From Diphasiastrum complanatum (Eukaryota > Streptophyta > Lycopodiopsida > Lycopodiales > Lycopodiaceae), in NCBI GenBank assembly GCA_029204225.1, contig CM055109.1, forward strand, positions 29,138,361-29,202,360: a stretch of 64,000 bases of DNA. The letters are read 5' to 3'. Below the pieces are notes generated by a model, which saw only the letters and a list, made by a program, of their open reading frames with translations, was not told the DNA's origin and did not search any database. A program made the position numbers and the translations under genes. Numbering within the stretch: the stretch's first letter is position 1; the number at the start of each line of letters is the position of its first letter. Of this stretch, positions 36,560-47,712 are shown piece by piece.

Positions 36560-37749
36560 GAATCATGGACAGTCTAGAATCCTCTTGCGAGGGAATGGAG
36601 TTCAAAGGGTGCTGGACTTTGGGGCATGACAAAAACTTCTAAGGCCCCAAGGGGGTCAGAATCATCGAACATTTCGATGAAATACTGAGTATTTGGTGAT
36701 ACTGCTCTTGTGTTTGGGGGTGAGGCGGCCTGGGTAGCTATGATGGGAATGGTAGCCCCAATGTTACAGACTGTCCTTGAGAGGAAGCAGAGGTGAGGGA
36801 AGCATCAGAGGCAGGGAGAACAGGTAGTTCAGTGCGAATAGCAATGAGGGGTGAAAGCGCAGCTGAAGATGTCTGCCGAGTCCTTAGCGTGACGTGGAAG
36901 GCAATTCAAGAATAGCGATCTCGCTACGGACACGACGATGACTAGGTGAGGTAGATGCATGGTGAGATGACTCTGTCGGTTCTTCTTCATAAATTGACAG
37001 CACAAAATCGGCAACAAACCCACGAAGCCTGTTCTCCAGGTAAGAGGTAGATAATAGAGAGAGGAGAGGGCCAGCTGCAAATTGTTGCTTGGTGTTTTCC
37101 TTGATTGCCCTCTTCAACTCTCCGAAAACTGTCTTATACCAGTTATAAGGCTCGAGGGGGCTAGATCCTATCTTGTAGTTGGAGTCGACAATATGGTGTA
37201 GGATTTGTGAGGAAATTCATTCTTCCTGAGGTTGCCAACCATCATGTTGTTGTTCATAAGCTGGGCTGCGGGATGTAGCCTCTAGATGATAGGATCTTGG
37301 ATAGAGTCTAGGAGATACCTATCATGAGTCCAGTAGAACTCGACGGAGGTGTCAATGAACGGCTTGATCACGTTCTTGGTGTGCTTATGGTTTGGAGATG
37401 GTTCCTTACCAGATGTGATTCCTATGGTAGCAAGGGCGGCTTTAGTCACACGCACCTTGTGTGTGATATTCTGGAAAGTGACATAAAATTTAGACTTGGC
37501 CTCGGTCCACATGCTAAAAGCCATAGTAATAAAATGCATGTTGATTTTCCCAGAGAAGGCACGCTCATAGATTCCCATTGACATGAGCAAAGGTCCGACA
37601 AGGGTCATCCATTGAGCCACCATGTTTGCGTTAAAGAGCATCATGATGTTCGTTGCAGTTGGAACACCATGATGAACGAAGTATTTCGGAGATTGAGAGG
37701 TGTTAGTAGAAGACATGGTGACTGGACAGTAAGTGCGAGTGTATATCAA
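36560..37749 (-). pseudogene. Extra ORF of element B, N-terminal half
   Basis: The frame 37749-37282 (155 residues) aligns with the start of the extra ORF in A, sharing QWMTLVGPLLMSMGIYERAF-like sequence. After a frame change near 37215 it continues as 37117-36884, with TKQQFAAGPLLSLLSTSYL. The serine/proline-rich linker then runs to the copia insertion. It is the second copy supporting this ORF as a real component of the family. Confidence 0.75.
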
Positions 37750-38388
37750 AAGGTAGAAAAAAGTTGGCAGAAAGTTTTGGTCGTGAATTTTTTTTTTTCA
37801 AGAGCTCCGCTAGCACAAGTGACAAATGAATCGAATTCAGCCAACTTATAGGTGAATTTGGAGGGTCCATTATACAAAATACTCGTTTGGCTGATCAATT
37901 CTAGACCAAAATTTGCAGGCTTGTTCAGTACTGTGAAAATAGCTTCCAAAATTCTCAACGAAGGTTTTTGACAAAAATAGCAGTCTGGCGAACGTTTTGT
38001 AGATCTAGCGAAGGTTCAACATTCGCCTAAGGCCATCATTCGCCTAGGTACTGTAAATGCAAATTTTGAGGATCTGAACCTATGACCGACCTAAATTTAA
38101 CATTTTAAGTCCATTTGGCATGTCGGCAACAGTGTTGGAAGATGATCGGCGAACGTTCCCAAAATGGAATGATACTGAACATTCGCCTAAGATAAAAACA
38201 TCTAACAACTGGTAAAAAGAACAATTGCCCAACTCAGTATGGGTATATCTGAGGTAGATCTTGTCTCTGAAAGCTCGGCAAACAATTCTAGAACGATATG
38301 TGCACAAAACGACCCAAAAAGTAGTTTTCCAAGTCATTTTCCATAAAGATTTGATTCCTGAAAATGCTTTTCTCCAATTTTTCCTGAT

Positions 38389-39208
38389 TGTGAAAAATGC
38401 AAAAATAAGCTTGGAAGAGGCCAAAAATCATGTATATAGGATGATTACACATTCCCACGTGTTAAAATAGTGTACTTGTCATGTACCATAATCATATAGG
38501 TTGTACATATGATTTAAACTAAGTTCTAGTGGCTAAAAAGGCCAAAAACTAGTTTTCTAGACATATGACACATGGCATCAATCTATTGATTGCATGAGCC
38601 ACATACTTTGGTTAGGTGTCATATCACATGTGTAGAGGACAGCTCACATGTGTGGAATAAGCTGAAGTAGGCGAATTTTGACTTCTAGAAGATTTCCAAG
38701 TAGGCCTCCATATAGAAGGGAAATGGACCAAAAGTGCTCAAAATAGAAGGTTTTGTCCAAGTGTCAGTTTTGCATGATGAATCATCATATGACAAAGCAC
38801 CTTCACACATGTGGGATCAGAGGGATGATCAGTACCACAAGCTCCCACTTATTGTATATATAGAGCCACATTTGGCCATAATCATAGTGAGACACCAATC
38901 TTGGTTTTGGAAGCAATTTTGAGTGATTCTCTCCATTTTTCTACATTTATTTTGATTGTTTTGAGGTTCTATCAATGTGTACTTGATTTTCAGGTTGGAG
39001 TCCGTACTCAGACACTATTTCACACATGTGAAACCATAAAGTACACTTACCTTCAATCAATGATTGTTCTTGTTAGGATTTTGTGTCTAGAATTGATCTA
39101 GATTGATCTTAATCTGAAGTAGATTGATAGATCAAGCAATCTGACAACCAATCCCTCTTGAGGATCAGATTAGGATCCACTTTTGGTCCTTTTTGTACTT
39201 TTTGCACA
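38389..39208 (+). repeat. Left LTR of the non-autonomous element
   Basis: 820 bp, starting TGTGAAAAATGC and ending GCACA. A TATA-like 'gtatatatagagcc' lies near 38857. It differs from the right LTR by two short indels (about 14 bp near 38450, about 25 bp near 38965) and scattered substitutions. Confidence 0.95.
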
Positions 39209-39221
39209 TGGTATCAGAGCC
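39209..39221 (+). promoter_or_regulatory. Primer-binding site (initiator tRNA-Met)
   Basis: TGGTATCAGAGCC abuts the left LTR end and matches the standard initiator tRNA-Met complement. Confidence 0.93.
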
Positions 39222-40860
39222 TAGTACAAGAGGTTTTGTTGAAATTGATAGGGTTAATCCAAATCAAAGCCAAAATTAGCAGTTTTTTGGAAACTAGTCA
39301 AATTTTGTGTAGCGAGTTGGATTTGATAGCTATCCTCAAAACTTTTGGTCTAGATCTTGTTGTGGGATGTAGGAACCCTTTTCACACGTGTGAGGCCGTA
39401 CAGCTCCGGTTTTGGCTGAGAAATTTCAAAAATTTGTAGAATTTGACTCACATACTCAATTTGAGTGATTTTTGGTGCAAAATCAAGCATTTCTATACAG
39501 AATCTAATCCCTTGATTAGTTCTTGGATTAGATCAGGCAAGAAATTAAATTTGAAGCTTGAATCGGGTGCATTGATTGATTATCTCTGATTTTTTTAGTG
39601 CATGTTGAAGTTGAGAGAGATTTTGCTAAAAATCATAGATTAAGGAGTGATATGCAAGGTGAGAGGTTGAAATCCATGTACCATCAATCTAGATTTGTTC
39701 AAGAGTGATAGGGTCAAGTTTAGAAGCATCAATTTGCTAGAAAACATCCTTGGATCTGTCCTCCAAGTGAAACCTTTGAGAGTTTCTAGTGCATATAGAG
39801 CATCTACGCAAATCTTTTGTAGAATTTGACATAGATTGGCTTAAATTGAGAGTTCTAGAAAAGAGATTGAGATCCAAGTCACATTGTTCAACTCTACTCA
39901 ATTTTTTTGAGTGATTGTAAGGTTTGAAAAGAGTCATTAAGGTGTCTATGGCAAATGTGTAGAGAGAGATCCAATTTTCTAAGAGTTCCTTCCTTTGTAG
40001 AGGGCAAGATCTAGAAGCTCATTATGTGTTGTTATTGGTGGAGAGTTTGTCTCTTCCTAGGTGATCAAATCTTTCTAAGTGGCATTAGATCTTTGAAGCA
40101 CAATATCTTATTGAGAAAAATCACCACTTTTGATTTTGAATTTCATTCCAAGTCTTAAGAGGTAGAGTAATTGGTGGAATCCAATAGGGGTGATTGAATC
40201 AATTTATTGAGCAAAAATTGACATAGTATGTATGAAACTCAAATTAGTTCTATTCAACTTTCTTTGTGAGAGTGTGAGGGTCAATTTGAGATCCCATTGG
40301 ATGTCTAGAATGAGGAGGAGTCCATATTTGAGTATTCATGCATGGTTGAGATATTTGTGAATCTCTAGTTGTGTAATTTTTTAAGCTTTGTGAAAAATTG
40401 GTGGTATAGTTTGTTGTCAAATCAAATCAAAATCATTCTAATTCTCAAGTGTGAGATTATTTGGGTCAAGAGTGAGTCCAAAATAAGTGATTAAGTTTGA
40501 TTTTTATGTATTTGAAACAAAACCCATCTTTTGTTCAAGAATCTCAAGTGTTGAGAGAACTAGTCAAGTGAAAAGGAAAATCTAGGTGTCAAATCTTTTT
40601 CATATCCATTTCAACTTTGAAAAGAAAGAGTCATTGGTATTTGATGAGTCCAATAGGAGATTAGATCTGATTTCTTTAGTGATTTGATTCAAAGATTGTG
40701 TGCTTTTGTTTCCAAGTGATCTAGTCATTACTGTGAAGATTGATTCTTAGGTTTGTGAGCTAGATCTTTTGGAGATCCTTCTAGATTGTTGAAGATGTTC
40801 AAATCTAGTCTCTTGAAAGTCACAAATTACATTTGTAGAATCATATCGCAGGTTTTTATT
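39222..40860 (+). other. Untranslated internal region of the non-autonomous element
   Basis: No convincing frame. The sequence is A/T-rich with many 'tctagat'-like words. It may be a long leader or decayed gag. Confidence 0.5.
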
Positions 40861-40865
40861 CACAT

Positions 40866-41225
40866 GGCATCAATAGGTGGCATCCTATAGAAGGAAAGAA
40901 AGGATCATGAGTGCAACCTTTGTGGCAAGGGAGGATATTTTTTCTCAAGATGCTACAAAAAGAAGACCAGTCCATCCAAGGAGAACCAAAGCAAGGGGGC
41001 CGAGGTGAAGGATGGAGCTTCTAGTTCAAAATGCAAATACAAGAAGGACAAGTCCAAGGAAAGGTGTTTCCTTTGTGGAAAGGTGAATGAGGCTTGGAGT
41101 CTCACAAGGACTTGCAAGATTTGTCTTCAAGAGTCCATCACAACACATGTCAAATATTTTGAAATTTTTCATTTGGAATTGCATTGTTTGGTTCAAGATG
41201 TAAAGATAGATGTCCTTGAAAAGTA
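40866..41225 (+). pseudogene. Gag-like zinc-knuckle remnant
   Basis: The frame gives CNLCGKGGYFFSRC. It fits a CX2CX4HX4C retroviral knuckle except that Tyr replaces the His. A second cysteine cluster, CFLCGKVNEAWSLTRTC, follows inside a lysine/serine-rich stretch. A stop soon after the start codon at 40866 breaks the frame upstream. It ends just before the ORF that begins at 41210, overlapping it in another frame. Confidence 0.65.
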
Positions 41226-41944
41226 ACTTTTATTTTATGTCCTTGGAAAGTATTTTGCTTGGAACTTTGGACAAGTTCAAACTTATTGTTATTATCCAAG
41301 AGAAATCAATCAAGAATAAGGAGCAATCACAAAATGAAAATAGTTTGATTTATGCTCTCATGTCAACTTATGAAGAACCATTTTGCTTTGAAGAGATTTT
41401 TGTATCTCAAAGGTGGATTAAGGCAATACTAGTTGAGTGTGATGCCTTAAAAGATAGCAAAATATGTTTTTCTTGTAAGCTTACATTAGTTATGAAGTCA
41501 AGGAAATGGAAATATCTTCATAATGTAGGATCTTTTGGTTTCAATAAGATCATGAATGATGTGTTCATTCATAAAGATGAAAATTGTAAGTTTTCAATCT
41601 TAAAGGCAAGTTGTAAACTTCTTATGAGAATAAGTGAAGCATCCAAAGTGGACACTTATATCCATAAGCAAGTAGTTAGCCTTATTGAGATGGAAATGCC
41701 TTTTGATTTCAATATTAGAAAAATCATGCCAAGTTGTGGTGATTTTTGGACTTATGTTTCTAGCATAAGTAATTTTGCTAATCATAGGAAGTGCATATTG
41801 TGTGGTCATAGTTGTTGTGATCATTATGAGACATGGAGGTCTCGGATTTCCATCAAGAAGGAGCAGCATGAAGAGGATCTTAAAGAATCATCTCAAGGTT
41901 CAAGTGTGCCAAGGATTGAGGAGGAGAGATCTCTCAAGTTGTGA
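41210..41944 (+). CDS. Unknown ORF 1 of the non-autonomous element
   Basis: An intact 244-residue frame; the protein family is not recognised. Residues about 50-165 resemble the following ORF. Shared features are an F-EEI/SEI-SQ-W-KAILVE motif, a middle block with K-W, and a C-terminal half with SCKLLMRISEASKVDTYIHK against NCKLFTRVSESSSRDTYLHN. The C-terminal part has CILCGHSCCDHYETW, a possible metal-binding cluster. The W-KAI-VE motif resembles the start of copia reverse transcriptase (W-KAM-EE), but no catalytic YVDD follows. The intact frame in a young element suggests recent function. Confidence 0.6.
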   Translation: MSLKSNFYFMSLESILLGTLDKFKLIVIIQEKSIKNKEQSQNENSLIYALMSTYEEPFCFEEIFVSQRWIKAILVECDALKDSKICFSCKLTLVMKSRKWKYLHNVGSFGFNKIMNDVFIHKDENCKFSILKASCKLLMRISEASKVDTYIHKQVVSLIEMEMPFDFNIRKIMPSCGDFWTYVSSISNFANHRKCILCGHSCCDHYETWRSRISIKKEQHEEDLKESSQGSSVPRIEEERSLKL

Positions 41945-42687
41945 TTCCAAAAAGAAACTCAAGAAACATGGTTGAGTCCATGTGGCTCACATTTCAAGGG
42001 AAAGAGGAGCATATCTCATGTGGTATACATCACATACCTACTTCTCTTATGTCATTTGATAAATCAATTTGCTTTAGTGAGATCATTGCATCTCAAAATT
42101 GGAGTAAAGCCATACTAGTTGAGTATGAAGTCTCTCTTGAGAATATAGATGATGTTCTTAAAAGGTTGAAATTGATTTTAAATCAGTTAGAAAGCAAATG
42201 GTTATTTCATCAAATGTATGCTCTTGAGTCATGTAAGAGCAAAAGTGTTTTGTTCACTCATAGTTTGAAAATTTGTATTGAGGCAAATTGTAAACTCTTT
42301 ACAAGAGTAAGTGAATCATCTTCTAGAGACACTTATCTCCATAATGAAGTATTTAGCCTCATTGGATCTGAGATTAGCACGGTAAACAAGCATGAAGATA
42401 CGATGCAAACACTTAGTTATTATAGCATGCATAGTGTTGCCAATTTGGATGAGTCTAATTCTCTAGATCGTGGTAACATGATCTTAGATCTTTGTAATCC
42501 TAATAAATCAGGAAGAAATCTTTATTTTCTCATGAAGGAGAATGCACATGAAGAAGGAGCAAGCCTCAAGGTCAAGCATCTACATGAAATTTGGAAGGGA
42601 TCAATTTTGGAGGTGCTAGGATGGTGCAAAGCTCTCAAGTTCATGAAAGATGTCAACATCAAAGAAGCACTATCATGGATATGGTGA
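41941..42687 (+). CDS. Unknown ORF 2 of the non-autonomous element
   Basis: Open for 248 codons and overlapping the end of the previous ORF by four bases (GTGA). The first ATG is at 41971, so the real protein may start there. It is a diverged paralogue of ORF 1 over about 110 residues (CFSEIIASQNWSKAILVEYE and NCKLFTRVSESSSRDTYLHN). The C-terminal 90 residues, ending KDVNIKEALSWIW, have no counterpart. No enzyme motif is seen. It ends about 120 bp before the right LTR. Confidence 0.55.
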   Translation: MIPKRNSRNMVESMWLTFQGKEEHISCGIHHIPTSLMSFDKSICFSEIIASQNWSKAILVEYEVSLENIDDVLKRLKLILNQLESKWLFHQMYALESCKSKSVLFTHSLKICIEANCKLFTRVSESSSRDTYLHNEVFSLIGSEISTVNKHEDTMQTLSYYSMHSVANLDESNSLDRGNMILDLCNPNKSGRNLYFLMKENAHEEGASLKVKHLHEIWKGSILEVLGWCKALKFMKDVNIKEALSWIW

Positions 42688-42799
42688 TTTCAGATCAACA
42701 TCAAGCCCATTGGCCGATCTTCACACCTTTTGAACCAACAAAGACCAATTCAGCCCATGCAGTCAAGTTCAAGATCATCATGTTTTCCATCAAGCTAGA

Positions 42800-42810
42800 T
42801 TTTTGAGGAG
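42800..42810 (+). promoter_or_regulatory. Polypurine tract of the non-autonomous element
   Basis: TTTTTGAGGAG lies directly before the right LTR start TGTGAAAA, the expected place for second-strand priming. Confidence 0.75.
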
Positions 42811-43626
42811 TGTGAAAAATGCAAAAATAAGCTTGGAAGAGGCCAAAAATCATGTATATAGGATGATTACACATGTGTGGAGCCTGTTCCCACGTGTTAA
42901 AATAGTGTACTTGTCATGTACCATAATCATATAGGTTGTACATATGATTTAATTCAAGTTCTAGTGGCTAAAAAGGTCAAAAACTAGTTTTTTAGACATA
43001 TGACACATGGCATCAATCTATTGATTGCATGAGCCACATATTTTGGTTAGGTGTCATATCACATGTGTAGAGAATAGCTCACATGTGTGGAATAAGCTGA
43101 AGTAGACGAATTTTGACTTCTAGAAGATTTCCAAGTAGACCTCCATATAGAAGGAAAATGGACCAAAAGTGCTCAAAATAGAAGGTTTTGTCCAAGTGTC
43201 AGTTTTGCATGATGAATCATCATATGACAAATCACCTTCACACATGTGGGATCAGAGGGATGATCAGTATCACGAGCTCCCACTTATTGTATAGATAGAG
43301 CCACATTTGGCCATAATCATAGTGAGACACCAATCTTGGTTTTGGAAGCAATTTTGAGTGATTCTCTCCATTTTTCTACATTTGTTTTGATTATTTTGAG
43401 GTTCTATTCAGGTTGGCGTCCGTACTTAGACACTGTTTTACACATGTGAAACCATAAAGTACACTTGCCTTCAATCAATGATTGTTCTTGTTAGAATTTT
43501 GTGTCTAGAATTGATCTAGATTGATCTTAATCTGAAGTAGATTGATAGATCAACTAATCTGACAACCAATCCCTCTTGAGGATCAGATTAGAATCCACTC
43601 TTGGTCCTTTTTGTACTTTTTCCACA
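42811..43626 (+). repeat. Right LTR of the non-autonomous element
   Basis: 816 bp in the same orientation as the left LTR, ending TCCACA. It is followed by TGAT, matching the four bases before the left LTR. Confidence 0.95.
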
Positions 43627-43740
43627 TGATCTGGTGACATTTCTGACTTTTGCTCATCAGTCTTTCTATACATTTTCCTTTTTGGCTTTTTTTTTTTTGT
43701 TTTTTTTTTTCGTATTGTCTTTTTCAAAAGAAAATATCAA

Positions 43741-45650
43741 TTAAGTAGTGAAAACATTGAATTGAAAAACAAGCAAAATAAAAGCATAATCTGCAATCAT
43801 GCTAACTGAACTGGCGGAGCAGACTGCCAAAACTTGCGGGCTGCCATTCATGGGAGTATTTCCATCCAAATATTCAAGAATAACTACTCCATAGTTTAAT
43901 ATTTCTTTGACTCTATACGGACCTTCACCTATGAACTTCAATTTTTCCTTGATTAACCTGGTTTTATACATCAATGTTAGATCTCCTTCTTTCAAGTCCT
44001 TTTTGTGTAATCGGTGATCATGCCATGCCTTACGGCGGGCTTTCTCTGTTGCTAATGCATGAACTGCCATCAATCTGGTTTCACATAATTTGTGCAAAGC
44101 TTCATGATGATGTTGTAAAGATTTATCATCATCTAATCGCTCTGTTGCTGCTATGCATAGAGATGGTATTAAGAATTCAATTGGCATGATGACATCTTGA
44201 CCATAAACTATTTGAAATTGTGTTTGATTCGTGCTTCCTTTATAAGCGGTTCTGAATGCCCATAATGTTGCATGCAATTTATGTTCCCCGTCAGAACGAC
44301 TTGCTTGAGCAGTTTTTGTCATAATAGTGCAGAGAATCTTATCGGAAGATTCAGCTTGGCCATTACCCCTGGGACAATACAGAGTACTAAACCGGTGTAT
44401 AACGAAAAAGTATTCCAACAAACACTTTATCGTTTGATTAACAAAGTGTGTACCACGATCACTGACGATCTCAGTAGGACATCCAAATCGAATAATGACG
44501 TGTTCTTAGAGAAACTTAGCTATAGATTTTGCATCAGCAACTTTAACAACTTTGGCTTCAACCCACTTGGTCATATAATCGGTTGCTATGATGATATATC
44601 TAGCTTGAGATCCTCTTGTCGCAGGATGAATCGGACCAACATAATCCAGGCCCCATTTCTCAAATGGTGCTTGTGATAAAACCGGATGTAAGGGTTTATA
44701 ATTTTGTCGTGTAGGACATCGTACTTGTTGGCAAACATCACATGACAGAACATAACTTTTGGTTTCTTTATGAAGTGTAGGCCACCAACACCCTGATTGC
44801 AAAAGCTTGCGAACAGTGATCTGTAGCAAAATGTCCTCCGCCCATTCCATCATGTGAAAACATGATTAATTCAGGTATTTCATGCGGTAAAACACATCTT
44901 CAAAGAATATCATCCATTCCGTGATGATACAATTGTCTCGCAATCAATTGATAAGGTTGAGCCTTATGAATCAATTCTCTCTTTTGTACTTTTGTCAATG
45001 AGTCATTAGGTTGACCTAGCATTAGATACTCAACAATATCCGCTGCCCACTCAGGTACAGCTTCAACATAGAATAACGCAGCATCTGGTAATTCATCATC
45101 CACTTTAGTATTAACTGGTGCGGATTCGATTCTTAAAACATGGTCAGTGAGATAATGATGTTTTTCCTTTTGAACCACAACTCAAAAGTCAAATTCGGTC
45201 AATAACAGTAACCATCTTGCAATACGCCCTGTATTACACGTCTTGTTTACCAAGTAAAATAACGATTGGTGATCCATATTAATTGCAAAGTGCGTTTCCA
45301 TAAGATAATGTTGAAATTTCTTTACAGAGAAAATCTTTGCTAATGCTTCACGTTCTGTTGTTGAATAGTTTTTCTCTGAATCCGTAAGCTGTCGCTTGCA
45401 AATTGTATGGGATAGTCTTTTTTGTATTCACCTGACTGTGTTAACACTAATCCAATAGCATATTTTGAAGCATCAGTGTGAACATGAAATCCAATCATGC
45501 AATCTGGAGAACGTAGCATCGGTGCTGAAACTAATGTTTTTTTTCAATTTTTCAAAGGCTTCTAACGCCTCAACTGTCCAAATAGGAACAACGGTCAGTT
45601 TGTATATAGGTCTTGCAAGATCTGCAAAGAAGATAATAAAAATTCGATAA
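43741..45650 (-). pseudogene. Element B integrase and RNase H end
   Basis: The integrase part retains the zinc-binding CDVCQQVRC (near 44735) that is deleted in A. It also has KWGLDYVGPIHPATRGSQ, NGQAESSDKILCTIM and FRTAYKGSTNQTQF. Frames are 44421-43741, 44853-44506 and 45178-44900, separated by stops and small indels. Farther upstream, to 45650, the RNase H part aligns with A in mixed frames. No chromodomain is present. Confidence 0.85.
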
Positions 45651-45721
45651 TAAGCATTTCTATCATTTTAATTTGAGCACTTGTTGTATTTGCATAATAG
45701 GAAAACACACAAGCAACCCCA

Positions 45722-46780
45722 ATGGATCAAACCAATGAAAACCCAACATTTGATCTATCAAACCCATCCAATGTGGCACAAGCTCTTGAACTTTTATACC
45801 AACAAATTCAAGCCACTAATAAGCAGCTTCTTGAAACTAATCAAAGAAACCAAGACTTAGAGTCTAGGTTAGCCAATCAGAAGAAGCATGTAGTTCCACC
45901 TCCTGTAAAAGTGTTTAAGGAGGAGAAGAAATATAGGAACTTACAAGTGGTAAGTTATTGGCTAAATGTTTGGAACAAATACTTTGCCATGAACCAATTC
46001 CCTGAATTTGAGAAGTTATCCACTGTGACCATGTTCCTTGAAGGAAGAGCCTTAGTTTGGTGGGATGACTTAGTTGCAAAGGGCAATCAACCTTGTACAT
46101 GGGATGATTTTTGCAAGCTTTTTAGGGATTATTTTCTACCGCGTTTAGATGACTATGAACACTTCCAAAAGTTGAGTCATCTAACCATGAATACAAGTTT
46201 GAAACAATTTATTCAAGATTTTCATGAGTACCTGAATCCACTTTATAGTGACATTTCGCCTAAGGTACAAATGTTAATGTTCATTGATGGGTTACCAAAA
46301 GATTATCAAGTGGATGTTCGTAGGAACCATCCAAAAACCCTAGAAGATGCTATTAGGGCTGTAAAATACTTTGATGACACACCTAAGCCACCTAGGGGTC
46401 AACAGCCTAATGTTCAGAAAAAAGGTTTTCAATTTAAGAGGAAGGATAGGGAAGCTGTTAGTGAAACACATCCCAATTCCAACAATCCTAAGAAAATCAA
46501 GAAAAACTTTAAAAATTATCAAGGTGGCAATGATAAAGCTGAAGCTCGTAAGAAGAACCTGTGCTTCAAGTCCAATGGCGAGGGTCACCTTGCACGTAAT
46601 TGCGTCAAAAAACAAGCTTCAACCTCAGGTAATCTATCTCGAAGTAATGAGATGGATGTTTGTTTCCTTAGTTCTTTAGTTTTTGGTCCTAATGACCTTA
46701 TTTGCATTAAAGGTAAAGTTAATGATCAAGTTGTTAATGTTCTTTTGACACAGGATCCACTCATAACTTTATTAATGTAA
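45722..46780 (+). pseudogene. Element C gag and start of protease
   Basis: 352 residues, beginning MDQTNENPTFDLSNPSN. The capsid region has FEKLSTVTMFLEGRALVWWD and LFRDYFLPRLDDYEHFQKL, typical of plant chromovirus gag. The zinc knuckle reads CFKSNGEGHLARNC, where the second Cys is replaced by Ser. The end of the frame drifts out of the protease: the active-site sequence [10 protein letters not shown] is encoded in the next frame at about 46742-46772. This points to a one-base loss in the short T run there. Confidence 0.85.
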
Positions 46781-47712
46781 ATTTGGTGCAGACGCTAAAC
46801 CTTCCTACTAGAAAAAGTGAGAAAAAATACCGTGTGACAATGGCATCGGGAAGTAATTCCGATTTGATGGATTTCATTATTCCTGATGTAGAATTGCACA
46901 TTCAGGATTATTTTGAAAAACTAGAATTCCATGCTGTTCAATTAGCTAATGTAGATATTGTTCTTGGGCAACGATGGCATTTTGATAAGAACAAGTCATT
47001 GAGAATTGATTCTGTTGAGAAATCTTTATTTTTTATGCATAAGAATTCTTTAATTAAGATCAAGGCTAGTTTAAGTGTTGACACTAAAAATGTTAACCCT
47101 TATTCTAAACAGGAATTTAATTCTATTATGAAGAATTTTGATTTTAAAGTTTATTTATGTTTTCATAATGATATCATTTGCTGCAATGATGAAGAACTGA
47201 ACATAAATGCCATGAATATACCCAGTGAGAACACTACAGAATTTGAAGCCTATAATGAACTTAGGCAAGAATTCAATGATGTTTTTTTAGACCTTCCTGT
47301 AGGTTTACCACCAAAAAGGACAGTTGATCATAAAATTGACCTAATACCTGGAGCAATTCCAATTGCACAGCGTCCTTATAGGATGAGTGCATCGGAAAAG
47401 GCTGAGGTAAATAGTCAATTACATGATTACCTGAAAAAGAGGTGGGTACAACCTAGTAAGTCTCCTTGGGCATCACCAGTGGTTCAGGTGGCCAAGAAGG
47501 ATGGGACTATAAGGTTTTACGTCGACTATAAGAAATTGAACAAGGTAACCGTTAAGAATAGATATCCACTGCCGTGGATGGATGATCTAATAGACTATCT
47601 TGGTGGTTCTGGGTACTTTACCAAGATAGATCTAAGATTGGGCTACTATCAGATATGCATTATCGAACTCGCTTTGGTCACTACGAATTTTTGGTGTTGT
47701 CTTTTGGTTTGA
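46742..47712 (+). pseudogene. Element C protease and N-terminal reverse transcriptase
   Basis: The frame contains the protease site DTGSTHNF near 46745 and a conserved [14 protein letters not shown] segment. The reverse transcriptase follows with [40 protein letters not shown] and [20 protein letters not shown]. It leaves frame at about 47670, just before the palm. Confidence 0.88.

Larger units (their letters stand above)
32219..36560 (+). mobile_element. Decayed Ty1/copia element nested in element B
   Basis: A plus-strand copia lies inside the extra ORF of B. It has a probable 5' LTR (32219-32500), a primer-binding site, gag with zinc knuckle, a protease remnant, integrase, reverse transcriptase and RNase H. 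No 3' LTR is found; B sequence resumes at about 36560. About 95 bp of B relative to A are missing at the junction. Many stops and frameshifts are present. Confidence 0.85.
38389..43626 (+). mobile_element. Non-autonomous LTR element nested in element B
   Basis: This 5.24-kb element has two very similar LTRs (38389-39208 and 42811-43626). An initiator tRNA-Met primer site follows the first, and a polypurine tract TTTTTGAGGAG precedes the second. It is flanked by TGAT on both sides (38385-38388 and 43627-43630), which supports one insertion event into element B. The internal region lacks reverse transcriptase, integrase and a recognisable protease. It encodes a degenerate zinc-knuckle segment and two related ORFs. 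It would depend on a helper, presumably a copia-type element because of the primer site and LTR style. Confidence 0.92.
29864..45650 (-). mobile_element. Retroelement B: same family as A, with two nested insertions
   Basis: This is a minus-strand Ty3/gypsy copy. Its 3' LTR is 29864-30649. The extra ORF follows at 30703-32213 and 36560-37749, split by a copia element. Next come the motif-rich spacer (37950-38388) and a non-autonomous LTR element (38389-43626). The integrase to RNase H part is at 43741-45650. Similarity to A stops near 45650 inside reverse transcriptase, so gag, most of RT and the 5' LTR are lost. Removing the nested pieces restores colinearity with A at 10423-15970. Confidence 0.9.
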
